From: Adenophora triphylla var. japonica
Taxonomy: Eukaryota > Streptophyta > Magnoliopsida > Asterales > Campanulaceae
Direction of reading: 5' to 3'
Length of the DNA: 64,000 nucleotides
NCBI GenBank assembly: GCA_022495995.1
Contig: JAFEMH010005390.1
Span: 1 to 64,000 of the forward strand
Below are positions 54,540 to 64,000 of this stretch, piece after piece. A model generated the notes under the pieces. It did not search any database. It had not been told where the DNA came from and saw only the letters and a program-made list of their open reading frames with translations. Positions within the stretch are counted from its first letter, which is position 1. Each line of letters opens with the position of its first letter. A program made the position numbers and the translations under genes.

Positions 54540-54790
54540 GATCCTTTTCACGGCGCTTCCTGAGCTCACACTCAATTGCCTGCTTTGCCGTGTAAACCAT
54601 CTATGCCATCTTCAAAGCTTCGTTTATTGCAGTTTCGGTATCCTCAATCTCTTTCAAACTTCTCTGCAGTTTCTCGAGTGTTTCATTATTTCTCTCGTTT
54701 ATTGCTTCTACCTGAGACATGGCAGTAGCCACTTTTATATCAACTGAACTCCCGACCTCCTCAACTTTCTTCTACCTGAGATAAGGTGAA
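54540..54790 (-). pseudogene. Coiled-coil gene fragment resembling plant WEB family proteins
   Basis: The minus strand reads VATAMSQVEAINERNNETLE, then KLQRSLKEIEDTETAINEAL, a TAG, and TAKQAIECELRKRREKD in the same frame. The heptad pattern and the QVEAINER and AxxAIExELRKxR signatures resemble the C-terminal coiled coil of WEB/PMI2-type (blue-light chloroplast movement) proteins. This is from memory of the family and needs a search. No introns or start seen. Confidence 0.35.
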
Positions 54791-55680
54791 GGTTGAGGGC
54801 AAACCGCCAGTCTCCAAGTTGGGAGTTTATGAGGATAAGTCAGCCAAGAAGAGAAGGTAAAAGATGTGATTGATGTTAAGCCTGAGATCCTGATTGAGAA
54901 GATCTACGAGAGGAAGGTAATATCACTCTTGCAACTTTGGCTCTGGTTTGATCTTTCTCCCGTTTATTTTAAATAGGTAAGTTGCTTGGAAACAGGCTGT
55001 GGGTGCTATCGGTTTGCTGGTGAATGAGGTTCAACTTTGGAAGGGCAGGGCAGAAACATCCTACAAGGAATTAGTTATATCTAAGGAAGGGGCCAAGGTT
55101 GCGTAAAAGCTTTTTTTTGTTTTTTTCTTTAAAGGGGATCAACACATTTCACCGCTCCCCCCTTGATGCACTTCACAGAGGCGCCTAGCTATGCTAGGGA
55201 GGGCAATGTCATTCCCTCTAACCACTGGTGGGGGAATCGAACTCATGACCTCCAGGTTGGAAGCCATGAACTCTAACCATCAGGCTAAGACTCCGCGTGC
55301 TTGCAGAAAAGCTGATGCTTGAAGCTGAAGAGAAGGCCAAGGCGGCAGGAAAGCTAGTTGAAGAGAAGGATAAAGAGATCAGGGAAAATTCCATAAGGAT
55401 GGTAAGACTGAACTAGGACCATGCTAAAGAGCTTGACGGCCTTCATGTCCAGTGTATATCTGATGCAGCTAAGTGCATGGTGGAGATGAGAATCCAGATG
55501 GTTGAGGAACAACAAGCGGGGAAGCACTCAGAATGGAACTTGGAGGAAGAGTACCAAAAGTTGAAGAATCTAACAGGTGAAGATGCAGAGACATGAGAGG
55601 TGAACTCAAAGACTCAAGATGTTGGAGGTCATGAGCAACTTGGAGATAATCAGGAGGAAAAGAAAAATGAAGTTTGAAGT
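54791..55680 (+). pseudogene. Coiled-coil ORF relic with introns, split by a SINE
   Basis: Open pieces on the plus strand: EKVKDVIDVKPEILIEKIYE (ends at a GTAATA donor, 54918), then after AAACAG a piece AVGAIGLLVNEVQLWKGRAE to ~55102, the SINE, and EKLMLEAEEKAKAAGKLVEE with EEKDKEIREN. Several stops follow. It lies antisense to the Tat-like integrase downstream. Extra antisense ORFs near the 3' end are known in Tat-lineage Ty3/gypsy elements, so this may be one; a host gene relic is the alternative. Confidence 0.4.
55112..55306 (-). mobile_element. tRNA-derived SINE
   Basis: On the minus strand a pol III A-box-like TAGCCTGATGGTTAGAG and a B-box-like GAGTTCGATTCCC about 35 nt apart, ending in a plus-strand poly-T tract (minus A-rich). 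TSD AAAAGCT at 55105-55111 and 55307-55313, extendable to 13 bp with two mismatches. Confidence 0.75.
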
Positions 55681-55689
55681 TCAGGTAAG

Positions 55690-56670
55690 TTCTGCATTTT
55701 GTTGAATGTTATAAACAATTTACTTTTGTTTTGTTGTTTTAAATTTTAGTTGAGGGGGGTGTCCTAAAAAACAATTTATGGGTTGTAACTGATATTTGGA
55801 CGAGGGGTTTGTCCTAGTAGATAATTAACAATTTTAGGATGTAATGGTTTACATGTCTGTTTGTTCATGTTTAGGATGTTTTCATTGGGGCCAAGATGTG
55901 GCCAGACTTATGATTTTGCTTATTTTGTTTTGAAGGATCAGGTGTTGATCCCTTTAGATTTTTAAGAATGTAACTACTCTTTAGGGAAGATATTTTAAGT
56001 ACGTAGTTGATAACATGTTAATGTTACAAGCTTTTGGGGATCCATTTTGGGGTAATGAAAGAGACGTTTATCTCTCAAACCTTGTGCATCAATGGTAACA
56101 TGACAATGTTACAACCTTTTGTATTTCATCCTTAGTTCATAATCCTAATTAAGTGCAAATAGGTGGTCAACATGTTATCTACACATTGGCCCACTTACAA
56201 CTTAATTAGAACATGAAAAACTTGTGCCCAGACGAAGGTGTAAAGACCTTAAAATACATATGAAATATGTAAATATTTAAACCATGAGAAGGTGTGTACC
56301 TTATACTTTGATTCAGAATACAAACAAGTTGACTAGTTGTGTATCGTCTTTAATAGTTTGAACTTCTGGACAACTTGAATCAACATGTATCAACTTGACA
56401 ACTTGGATCAGCATGTATCAGCTTATCAACATGTGTCAACTATGTAATGGCTTATAGTTTCCTTGCAAAACAGAGATATGTTAGTAAGCTAACACCCCTC
56501 CAATGCTTAAGTCAGTAAGTGTTTAAAAAGATAAATCAAATTGAACAAAGCATAATTTAAATAAAGCAATGTAAATGCATACCTGATATTCTGAATTAAG
56601 TTGACGAACTACAACTTACATGAAATACAACTTGAGGTGGATTGCATTCCAAATCCTTGGAATCCTTATG
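55690..56670. other. No gene seen
   Basis: Moderately AT-rich. By position it may be 3' non-coding sequence of the Tat-like element whose integrase follows. No repeats or ORFs I can support. Confidence 0.35.
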
Positions 56671-56674
56671 ACAT

Positions 56675-57295
56675 CTAAAATTGATAGCCAGTACGCTCCC
56701 TTTCCACTTCCGCATCAACCAAATAGGGACCTTCCCATTTGGCTGCCAACTTGCCTGCGTTTAGTTCCCTTGTATTCTGGAATACCTTTCTGAGAACCAT
56801 ATCTCCAACCTGAAACCTTCTTACCCGGATATTTTTATTGTAATACTTGGCTATTATTTGTTGATAGCCCATCATCCTAATATTGGCAAAGTCTCTAAGT
56901 TCATCTATAGTATCAAGGTCCTCAGCTAAGGCAAGGTGATTGTTCTCTGAAGTAATTGTGAGTCCATATCTAGCTGTTAGTCTGGTGACTTCTATGGGTA
57001 TGACCGCTTCAGTTCCAAATACCAAGGAATAGGGGGTTTGACCAGTTGCATTTTTAGGAGTGGTTCTATCTGCCCAAAGTACCAATGGCAATTCCTCAGC
57101 CCATCTTCCTTTCTTTTGATCTAAACTTTCTTCAAGTTATTTACTATCAGCTTGTTGCTAGATTCAGCCTGTCCATTTGCTTGAGGATGTACTGGTGTGG
57201 ATGTTATCAACTTGATACCCCATCTTGTGCAAAAATCTTGGGTTTTCTTACTGATGAATTGAGAACCATTGTCACAAATAATTTCAGATGGGATC
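56675..57295 (-). pseudogene. Ty3/gypsy (Tat-like) integrase C-terminal half
   Basis: The minus strand starts at the LTR edge with [20 protein letters not shown], the second catalytic Asp region, and [20 protein letters not shown] with the catalytic Glu. After a frameshift near 57110 it continues LVLWADRTTPKNATGQTPYS, LVFGTEAVIPIEV, a long helix, and the C-terminal RVRRFQVGDMVLRKV and GKLAAKWEGPYLV. These are Ty3/gypsy signatures. The N-terminal half is missing at 57296, where an LTR abuts. Confidence 0.87.
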
Positions 57296-58408
57296 TGTAG
57301 CAATGCGATTTTTAATGAACATAGAGTCGCCACTTATTATTTGTTTAGGAAAACAATAAGAAAAACATTTTTTGATAATTTTAAAGAGATTCGAAGGTTC
57401 GGGGGTTAATTTATGGAATGGAAAGGTCGTGGAGAACCCATTCCACCTAATCTGAAGATCGGTCTTGCCAATTGAGTATTATCAATCAAAATAATATAAT
57501 AATAATTAAATAAGAATAAGAAAACCCTAATTAATTTCTTAATGAGGAATGTCGGTTGTAAGCTTCGAGATCGCCTCTATGGATTGAAGGGACTCTAGGC
57601 TAACCCTTTTGGTGGGATTACACTACTCTAAAAGTAATTAGAGGGATTGAGAAGAAGAATATGAAATTATAGGAGTTTACCTTGTGTTTTTGAGTGATTT
57701 TGGTGAATAACCTCGACAGAGGTTCGAGATCTTCGTAGGAAGATGGTAAAAATGAATTTTAGAGAGTATTTGGTTTAGAATGTGATTCTTGGTTGTTCTC
57801 CTCCTTCCTTCTCGGTCGAGAAATGATTTGGACGGAGTTCCGCCTTGATTCTAGGCTTGAATCTTGGTATTTATTCGTCGATCAACAAGGTTGATGGACG
57901 AATTTAGGTGTTTGTTTAGAGTGATTTACAGGAGTCTTTCAAGGAGAGAAACCAGCAAATTGTGTGTGTTGTGTCTTTCGACCGTCCTCCGAAATACTGA
58001 AAGTCATCAAGTATTTATAGGGGTTGGTTTACTTGGTCACAAAGATTAGGAGACTCAAGTGGACTAGGATTCCTCCTAGGGAAGGTTCCAGAACTCTAAA
58101 ATCAGTAAAGACCCAGATTGGATAAGATTTTATCAAGAGAAGAGGTTGAAATCAACAAGGAAGTGAATCAACACATTCTGCAGAGGGGTTGTCTCGCGCG
58201 AGACGCATATGTCCCGCGCGGGACAACTAGTCATTTGACCATTATGTCCTCTTTAGTTATTCCGTTAGTCAGTTAGGTCCAAAACTAACAAAGTTAGTTA
58301 GAAACTTAACAAAACATGACGAAACTAATAAGCTTTCATCAAAACACAAAAGAGAGACGAAGAGTAGTGTAATCATGTAATTATTGGTTCAAAATTGGGT
58401 GTCTACAG
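57296..58408 (-). repeat. LTR of a Tat-like Ty3/gypsy element (1113 bp)
   Basis: On the minus strand it begins TGTAGACACCCAATTTTG and ends GCATTGCTACA (TGTAG/CTACA). A purine-rich tract (GCCAAGGGGCTC, 58409-58420) precedes it, as for a 3' LTR. It contains the palindromes GTCTCGCGCGAGAC (58191) and GTCCCGCGCGGGAC (58211), 20 bp centre to centre. Flanking 5-mers (GGATC/GAGCC) do not match. Confidence 0.7.
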
Positions 58409-58795
58409 AGCCCCTTGGCGACAAGACTTATGGAAGAAGTCATGTCGTCGATAGAAAAGTCATCATTCTGAATACTGGGATGGTCGTGGCGTACGTCTGC
58501 CTACGTATCTCTAAGAGAGAATCAGACCAAATGTAGTTCGACTCCAAAACACTTAAAAGGCTGTTTTAGGTATTTTGAAAGAAAAAGGTAAGATCGTACT
58601 GAGGAATCAAGGACTTGACCCAATTTCGGTGATACCCGGCTTATTGATGAAGTTATTGAAGTGCGCCGCTCGAGGTTAATGACGTATCTGAGGTTGCTTG
58701 GTTGCTTTCGAATTAAGGATAAATTCATACCGAGGAATCAAGGACTTTACCCAATTTTGAAAATATCCATTTTTTATGATGCGTTGCCCGAGGTT

Positions 58796-59510
58796 GGTTG
58801 AAGTGGAAGAGTGCTACAGGGTTTCTATGTGATCGCGGCATGCCCAATAGATTAAAGGGAAAATTCTATCGCACGGCAATTAGGCCAGCATTGCCTTACG
58901 GCACCGAATGTTGGGCCGTGAAACAGTGTCACGTGCATAAGATGAATGTGGCGGAGATGCGTATGCTTCGATGGATGTGCGGTCATACAAGAAAGGATCG
59001 ATTGGGGAATGAGGTGATCAGAGGTAAAGTAGGAGTTGCGCCCATTGAGGATAAAATGAGGGAAAATCGTCTACGGTGGTTTGGACATGTGAGAAGGAGA
59101 CCGAGTGATGCACCGGTTAGGAGGCCGGAACAGTGGAGAAATGATAAAATGGCGAGGGGTAGGGAAAGATCCAAACAAACTTGGATTAGAGTAATTGAAA
59201 ATGATATGAATTTACTTGGAGTGGATGAAAGTATGGTGTTGAAGAGGCCGGAGTGGAGGGCAAAAATCCAAGTGGGGGGTTGATTTTTTATTTTTTATTT
59301 TTTATTTTTTATTTTTTATTTTATTTTTTATTTTATTTTTTATTTTTTTTTATTTGGTTGTATTTTTTATTTTTTTTTATTTTGTTTTATTTTTTATTTA
59401 TTTTTTTATTTATTTTTTATTTTTTATTTTTTTTTCACGATAACATATGAGGATTCATGTTAGCCGACCCCAAATTATTTTGGGACTAAGGCTTTGTTGT
59501 TGTTGTTGTT
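58796..59510 (+). mobile_element. RTE-type LINE, 5'-truncated
   Basis: The RT C-terminus is followed by a (T)nA-rich tract and a conserved tail CACGATAACATATGAGG...GGGACTAAGGC(TTG)n. A 13-bp TSD GTTGCCCGAGGTT is found at 58783-58795 and 59511-59523. Confidence 0.88.
58798..59283 (+). CDS. LINE reverse transcriptase C-terminus
   Basis: 161 codons reading FYRTAIRPALPYGTECWAVK, HKMNVAEMRMLRWMCGHTRK, VGVAPIEDKMRENRLRWFGH and NDMNLLGVDESMVLKRPEWR. This Cys-Trp/RMLRWMCG region follows the RT palm in plant RTE-type non-LTR elements. The catalytic part is absent, so it is inactive. The ATG is incidental to truncation. Confidence 0.88.
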   Translation: MKWKSATGFLCDRGMPNRLKGKFYRTAIRPALPYGTECWAVKQCHVHKMNVAEMRMLRWMCGHTRKDRLGNEVIRGKVGVAPIEDKMRENRLRWFGHVRRRPSDAPVRRPEQWRNDKMARGRERSKQTWIRVIENDMNLLGVDESMVLKRPEWRAKIQVGG

Positions 59511-59523
59511 GTTGCCCGAGGTT

Positions 59524-59775
59524 ACTGACGTTGCCGTTGTTGCCGAGGTCATGGACTTTAAAGTTGCTAAGGTCACAAACTTTGTTGACGTTGTCGAGGT
59601 CACGGACTTTGAAGTTTGCTGAGGTAGCAGACTTTGTTGATGCTCCACCTGAGGTCACAAGTGTTGCTGTTGTTGCCGAGGTCACAGACTTGGTTGATGC
59701 TCCACCTGAGGTCGCAAGTGTCACCGTTGTTGCCGAGGTCACGAACTTTATTGTCATTACTACTGTCACAGACTT
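59524..59775. repeat. GAGGTCAC tandem repeats, Tat-like 3' region
   Basis: Repeated GCCGAGGTCAC(A/G)GACTT blocks, including two copies of a 57-bp unit from 59636 and 59693 (GTTGATGCTCCACCTGAGGT). Continuous with 58409-58795 before the LINE inserted. Confidence 0.65.
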
Positions 59776-61640
59776 TTGAAGTTGTCGGTTGAGGTGGAGG
59801 TTCTGTCAGCTCCTGTAATACAAGGATATATGTATACTGGTCTCGGATAGACCCGAATGATTTCACCTTTCTGTACCTGTTAGCACATAAAGATTTCAAA
59901 CAGATTTTTCAGATTTTAGTTGTTTAACTGGACTTATGTGGTGGTGTCCACATCTGTTCGTATAAATGGCCGGTTGGTCATTTTGGTGGTGAGTTTATGG
60001 AGGAGTATATGGTATATGGATATGTATGGAAATTTGTAAGGATTTATATTTGAGATGGGTGAACTATATAAGTGAACTTGTGTTTGACAAGTTGGGACCA
60101 AATCAGGTTTTTGCAGAATCTGTTGCTAATCAGCGAGGCTGTCTCTCATGCGAGAGTGCCGTACTGTTTCTTCATTGTTGTAGAATTTTGATGAGTAACC
60201 TTGTGTGAACACATCTAGGCCTGTTGCGAATCTTCATTCTTAATTCTCCCTTGAATCGTGTCTCTAGAAGGTAAACGACTACAAATCTGTCGACTGTCAT
60301 AATGGCTTTATGTCCAAGTCTCTTTCCTGTCTCAAGCCCCAAAGTTTCCTGAATGTGGTAGATGACTTTGTGAACAGGCTTGTGAGGCTGCTCTCTTGAT
60401 TTGATGATGATCGAATGATGCTCGATGAAGAAGGTTGAAGAATAGTCTCCCTTTGTCCTTGATTTTTTTTTCAGTGACACACCCTGGTTTTTGCCTAGAC
60501 CGCCCTTTCGGATTTTCAATCTAGCGGCCATTTCTTTTGCGTCTTTTTTTTTGAAAAAAGTATGTTAACTCGAAGAGAACTCAGTGGAGAAAATCTTATT
60601 GAGGAGAGAGAAATGAGATCTTAAGTTAGTTGAGGAGAGATGGACTCTATTCTTTGAAAGGTGATCCAAGCATTGACTCTTTGGAGAAGTGTATTCTCTA
60701 ATAATGAGAGTGAGAAGCAAAGAGAAAAGCTCTTAATACATATTTGATTATTTTGAAGAGTTGAAGTAGGATTGACTGGGGGAGGAAAAGTTAGGAAGCC
60801 CCAGTTTTGATGCTTGGATTTTAAGAGTGTGTATGAGAGTGGCTAACAGGAAGCCTCTAGACTCAACAAGAAATGCTACTTGGCTCAAAGATCTAGAAAA
60901 TTTGTTCTACCTTTTAATAAGCCGTATATCATCTAGAAATTTTTAAATAAGTTTGAGGAGAAAGCCAATCATTAGTATGACTTAAGGGTAAACATTTTTC
61001 TTGATACTGAAAGTCTTCTTCGCTTGTGGTAGGAGGATGTTGAGTAATCTTCATTTCTTTTGTTGGTATAACTTGACTCTTCTTCTTTGTGGGAGTGTCC
61101 TTCATGTATTTGAAGTTTCACCTCTTTTGTATGGGTAATGAAAGCTTGAGAGTTTTTTTTTTACTCTCAAAGCTTTGAGGTGAGTAGCCTCACTCTTCTT
61201 GGAATGAAGGTTGGCAGCAGCATCTTTGGCTTTCTTCATTTGTTGACCTTTGACTTTCAGTAGAGGTAATGTTTAGCCTTTAAGTCTTCTAATGATAACT
61301 TTCTTCTTAAACTGGTTTAGAAGTTTCTATTATTTTTGATGATTTAGGGAATGGAGGGTCCATTATTTTGTATGAATTAAATGATACTCATGAGGTAGAA
61401 CAACCTTAGGGAAAGTGTTTAGAAAAAGAAAATGACTTTGATTAACGGAGGAATTAAAAATATACTCGATAGTTTAGATGACACAAACTATAGGAGGTGA
61501 GAAGTACTAGAGAGACGGAATGACTCCTCGAGTTCATACTTGGAAATTTAAAGCCTAGTCTACTTTTATCAAAGGAGAAAGGGAGAGGATAGCTGTAGCC
61601 CCAAAGTGGTAAGTGTAAATTTCTTCTTGGAGCTTCATCT
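59776..61640. other. No gene recognised
   Basis: A minus-strand ORF at 60172-60531 (119 codons, Lys/Arg-rich) has no motif I recognise. The rest is AT-rich with no clear coding pattern. Probably internal, non-coding sequence of the Tat-like element. Confidence 0.3.
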
Positions 61641-61643
61641 TCT

Positions 61644-61927
61644 TCATGTATTATGAGGGAGAGGATTGGTGATGATGTTGGGATGTTTTAGCCCTCCATT
61701 GTCAAAGAGGTCTTGGATGATGTCCTTAAAGTGGTGGCAAGTGTTGGTGTCGTGGCCGGTGAAGTTGTGGTACTTGCAGAATAAGTGATGAGCATGATTA
61801 GGACCCATATCCCTAGGAGGACCACTTTCCCTTGGTTTGATCTTTTCATTCTTGACAAGCACATCGAAGAGTTCATCTATTTATTTATTTATTTATTTTT
61901 TTTTTTTTTTTTTTATTTTTTATTTTT

Positions 61928-61979
<52 letters not shown>

Positions 61980-63120
61980 TTTTAATTTAATTTAATTTAA
62001 TTTTATTTTTTATTTATTTTTTTTCACGATAACATATGAGGATTCATGTTAGCCGACCCCAAATTATTTTGGGACTAAGGCTTTGTTGTTGTTGTTGTTG
62101 TTGTGAGGAGGAACAGCAGAATAATTGTCGGTGTTGGGGCGGTTGAATGCAATAGCATTGACTGAAGCATCCTTACTTGTGGTGGTCTTGTTGTAGCGAA
62201 AAGTATTTTCCTTCTTTTTACTTTTTAGGAATTCATCAATCCTAATTTCGGACTCATGAAGTTCATTGAACTAGGAAAGTAATTACCGGCGAGCTTCTCT
62301 TGAAATTCATCACGGAGGCATTGGAGGAAGATGTGGATCTGCTCTTTGAGAGTAGGTCTTTCGAAAATTTCAGTAAGTTTGAGTCTCCATCTTCTAGCAA
62401 AGTCAGCAAAAGACTCATTTGCATGTTACTTGGTTTGCTCAAGATCCCTCCTAGTAGGGCTGTAAGTGGAGTTGTCTTCAAACTGCCTTTGGAAGACTAA
62501 ACATGCAGACGACCAGTCAAGCCTTGTAGTCATAGGAAGTGACATGTACCAATCCCTTGCAGAACCCTCCAAAGTTTGAGGAAAGCATTGGGCCAAGATT
62601 GTGTTATCAACGCCCATTGGAAGCATAGGCCAAGTGTAGGTCTCAACATGAGCTCGAGGACAAGTAGTGCCATTAAACTTGGCAATAACGGGTGTCTTGT
62701 ACTTGCGAGGATACTTGGTGATGGATTTTGAAGAGAATCGGTATCAAATGGGACGAATGATCCCTTTGAAGTGTCAAGGGTTGCAAGTTTTTTTTCAAGG
62801 TTGTTCTTAGTAACATGATTACCAAGTTTAGTAGTTTCATCACTGCCTTCCTTCTTGGTCTTAGTACCCTTGGAGACATGTCCCTCATCATCGGAGGAGG
62901 ATGAGGAAGAGGATGAATCGGATTCTTCCTCTTTCTTGCTTGTCTTCTTGGTTTTCCTATTCTTCTTGGGGTAGGATTCCTCTTCATCGGAGGAGGATCC
63001 ATCTTTCTTCTTTTGCTTTCTTCCTTTCTTGACTTTCATCTCATGGAGCTCTTGCATGAGGGCGGCTATTTGGGCATTTTGCTCATCAATTTTCTTATTT
63101 TGTTCATCCATCCTAAGCAT
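61644..63120 (-). pseudogene. Tat-like gag, broken and split by a LINE tail
   Basis: Starts MLRMDEQNKKIDEQNAQIAA (coiled coil), then an acidic/Ser/Lys tract (SDSSSSSSSSDDEGHVSKG). After a frameshift comes the gag core DNTILAQCFPQTLEGSARDW and YMSLP (62500-62600), then a frame change. Past the LINE tail, CKYHNFTGHDTNTCHHFKD (61700-61780) is the knuckle-like motif of plant Ty3/gypsy gag. At least three frameshifts. Confidence 0.75.
61880..62104 (+). mobile_element. LINE 3' tail, 5'-truncated in its microsatellite
   Basis: A (TTTA)n tract is followed by the same 3' tail as at 59436-59510 (CACGATAACATATGAGG...(TTG)n). No RT. The TSD is not evident. Confidence 0.8.
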
Positions 63121-63481
63121 GGCTTCGATGAGTTCGGCCTTAGTTTCTTGATTTCGGCTTCGATGACAGGAAGAAAAGTAGACATTGTGTCGAGCTTTGG
63201 CGATGAACCTAGATGTGTAGCAACTATGTTAAACCATGGTAGAGTCCCAACAAGTCGACTGAATAGGGTGTATAAAGGCTGGAAGGTTTTGGCCAAAACA
63301 CGAAAAGATAGAACATTTGTCTCGCACGGGACAAGTAGTCTCGCGTGAGACAACATCACTGGAAGTCACATTTTTCTGATTTTAATCCTAATATTGGTCA
63401 GACGGAAAATCCATTTTGGGGGTTTCTAACATTCAAAAATCCAAACTTAAGGACCTAGGGGTCGAAGTTATCTCAAGTAAC

Positions 63482-64000
63482 TGTTGGTGTATGATGGATG
63501 TGTTTTTACACATCCATTTTACATGTTTACGAACCTATTTTATGCTCAAAATCCCGGGTTTTATGTTATTTTAATGTGGTTGTTGAGTATTTTATGAGTA
63601 CATGGTAAAGAGATGATTAAGTGTGAGTTGTGTCAAGAAAAAGTGCAAGAAATCAAGTTGGAGTGGAGCGGAGCAGGAAAATAGTGAAACATACTTGAGC
63701 TCCAGAATCTGCCATTCAGAGCGGCCGCGCTCAACACCAGAGCGGCCGCGCTCAAGAGGAAAAATGAAGACCAACTTTCTGCCAGCTAGCGCGGTCGCAC
63801 TCATCTCCAGAGCGGCCGCGCTGAGCCCGTTTTCAACAGCAGTTTTCAGCAACTAATGAAGGGCGTTCTCGACTTTTCTCACGTTTTTGTCTATGGATTT
63901 CGCCCTAGTATTTATACTTCAGCAGCACACTTTTGAGGGACATCTTCTTTTGAGATACCTTTTGTTTTAGTTTTTGAGTTTTCTTAGAAGGATTCTTCGT
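63482..64000 (+). repeat. Start of another LTR (truncated by window end)
   Basis: Begins TGTTGGTGTATGATGG and carries four GCGG(C/T)CGC motifs in two pairs (core centres 63724/63745 and 63794/63815). The sequence after the last motif is close to the same point in the element B LTR. Transcript-like text continues to the window end. LTR status is inferred from the TG start and this module. Confidence 0.45.

Larger units (their letters stand above)
58409..63481 (-). mobile_element. Internally deleted Tat-like Ty3/gypsy element
   Basis: On the minus strand a gag region (63120-61644) leads into non-coding and repeat sequence and then the LTR at 58408, with no pol between. Two LINE 3' ends are inserted. 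A palindrome pair like that of the LTR occurs at 63319-63351, so the 5' LTR may have begun nearby. Whether gag and LTR come from one copy is inferred. Confidence 0.45.

Noticed and set aside
59253..59450. ORF of Phe/Leu/Tyr repeats (also 61785-61985) as a membrane protein
   Set aside because: Low-complexity T-rich microsatellite in the LINE 3' region.

Overview
This is a flowering-plant (eudicot-type) nuclear window. It has short exons with GT/AG introns, nested Ty1/copia and Ty3/gypsy LTR retrotransposons, a TRIM, tRNA-derived SINEs, an RTE-type LINE, Helitrons, CACTA, hAT, Mutator and Stowaway-type elements, and no bacterial-style operons. I cannot name the species. By my reading more than 85 percent of the window is mobile DNA.

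Layout. 1-10020: a minus-strand Sirevirus-like copia element (A) with a 1.4-kb 5' LTR, a large gag, a broken pol and a possible env-like ORF; its 3' LTR lies outside the window. It sits in a Helitron whose 3' end is at 10933. 11187-16895: a hAT-type MITE split by a complete 5.1-kb copia element (B, 11689-16820, target-site duplication AATCC). 16902-18313: a Helitron ending about 200 bp upstream of the one clear multi-exon host gene.

18520-45705 (+): a SEC14/CRAL-TRIO lipid-transfer-protein gene in ten exons. Intron 2 holds a small antisense membrane-protein gene copy that is interrupted by a tandem TRIM array (four LTRs, TSD GCATA) carrying a SAUR gene fragment. The same intron has a SINE, and intron 4 has a Stowaway MITE. 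Intron 6 is swollen to 17.3 kb by copia element E (TSD ATATC), which contains copia element G, which contains a 3.65-kb Helitron. Exon 9 is split by a 3.7-kb CACTA element (TSD GCA). Intron 9 holds a Mutator-type foldback MITE with a 9-bp TSD.

46186-48692: a 5'-truncated relative of B. 48693-54168: AT-rich foldback repeats, a Stowaway MITE and another Helitron. 54170-64000: relics of Tat-like Ty3/gypsy elements (integrase, an LTR, gag), a SINE, LINE insertions, weak coiled-coil gene relics and the start of another LTR.

The SEC14 gene is the only host locus whose complete structure can be followed, and it looks inactivated or dependent on splicing out a transposon. The most unusual pattern is that several unrelated elements (copia B/C, E and G, the Tat-like LTR, the last LTR, and the CACTA element) each carry short GC-rich palindromes in pairs about 19-23 bp centre to centre. 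In four of the LTR arrays the pairs recur every 70-74 bp.
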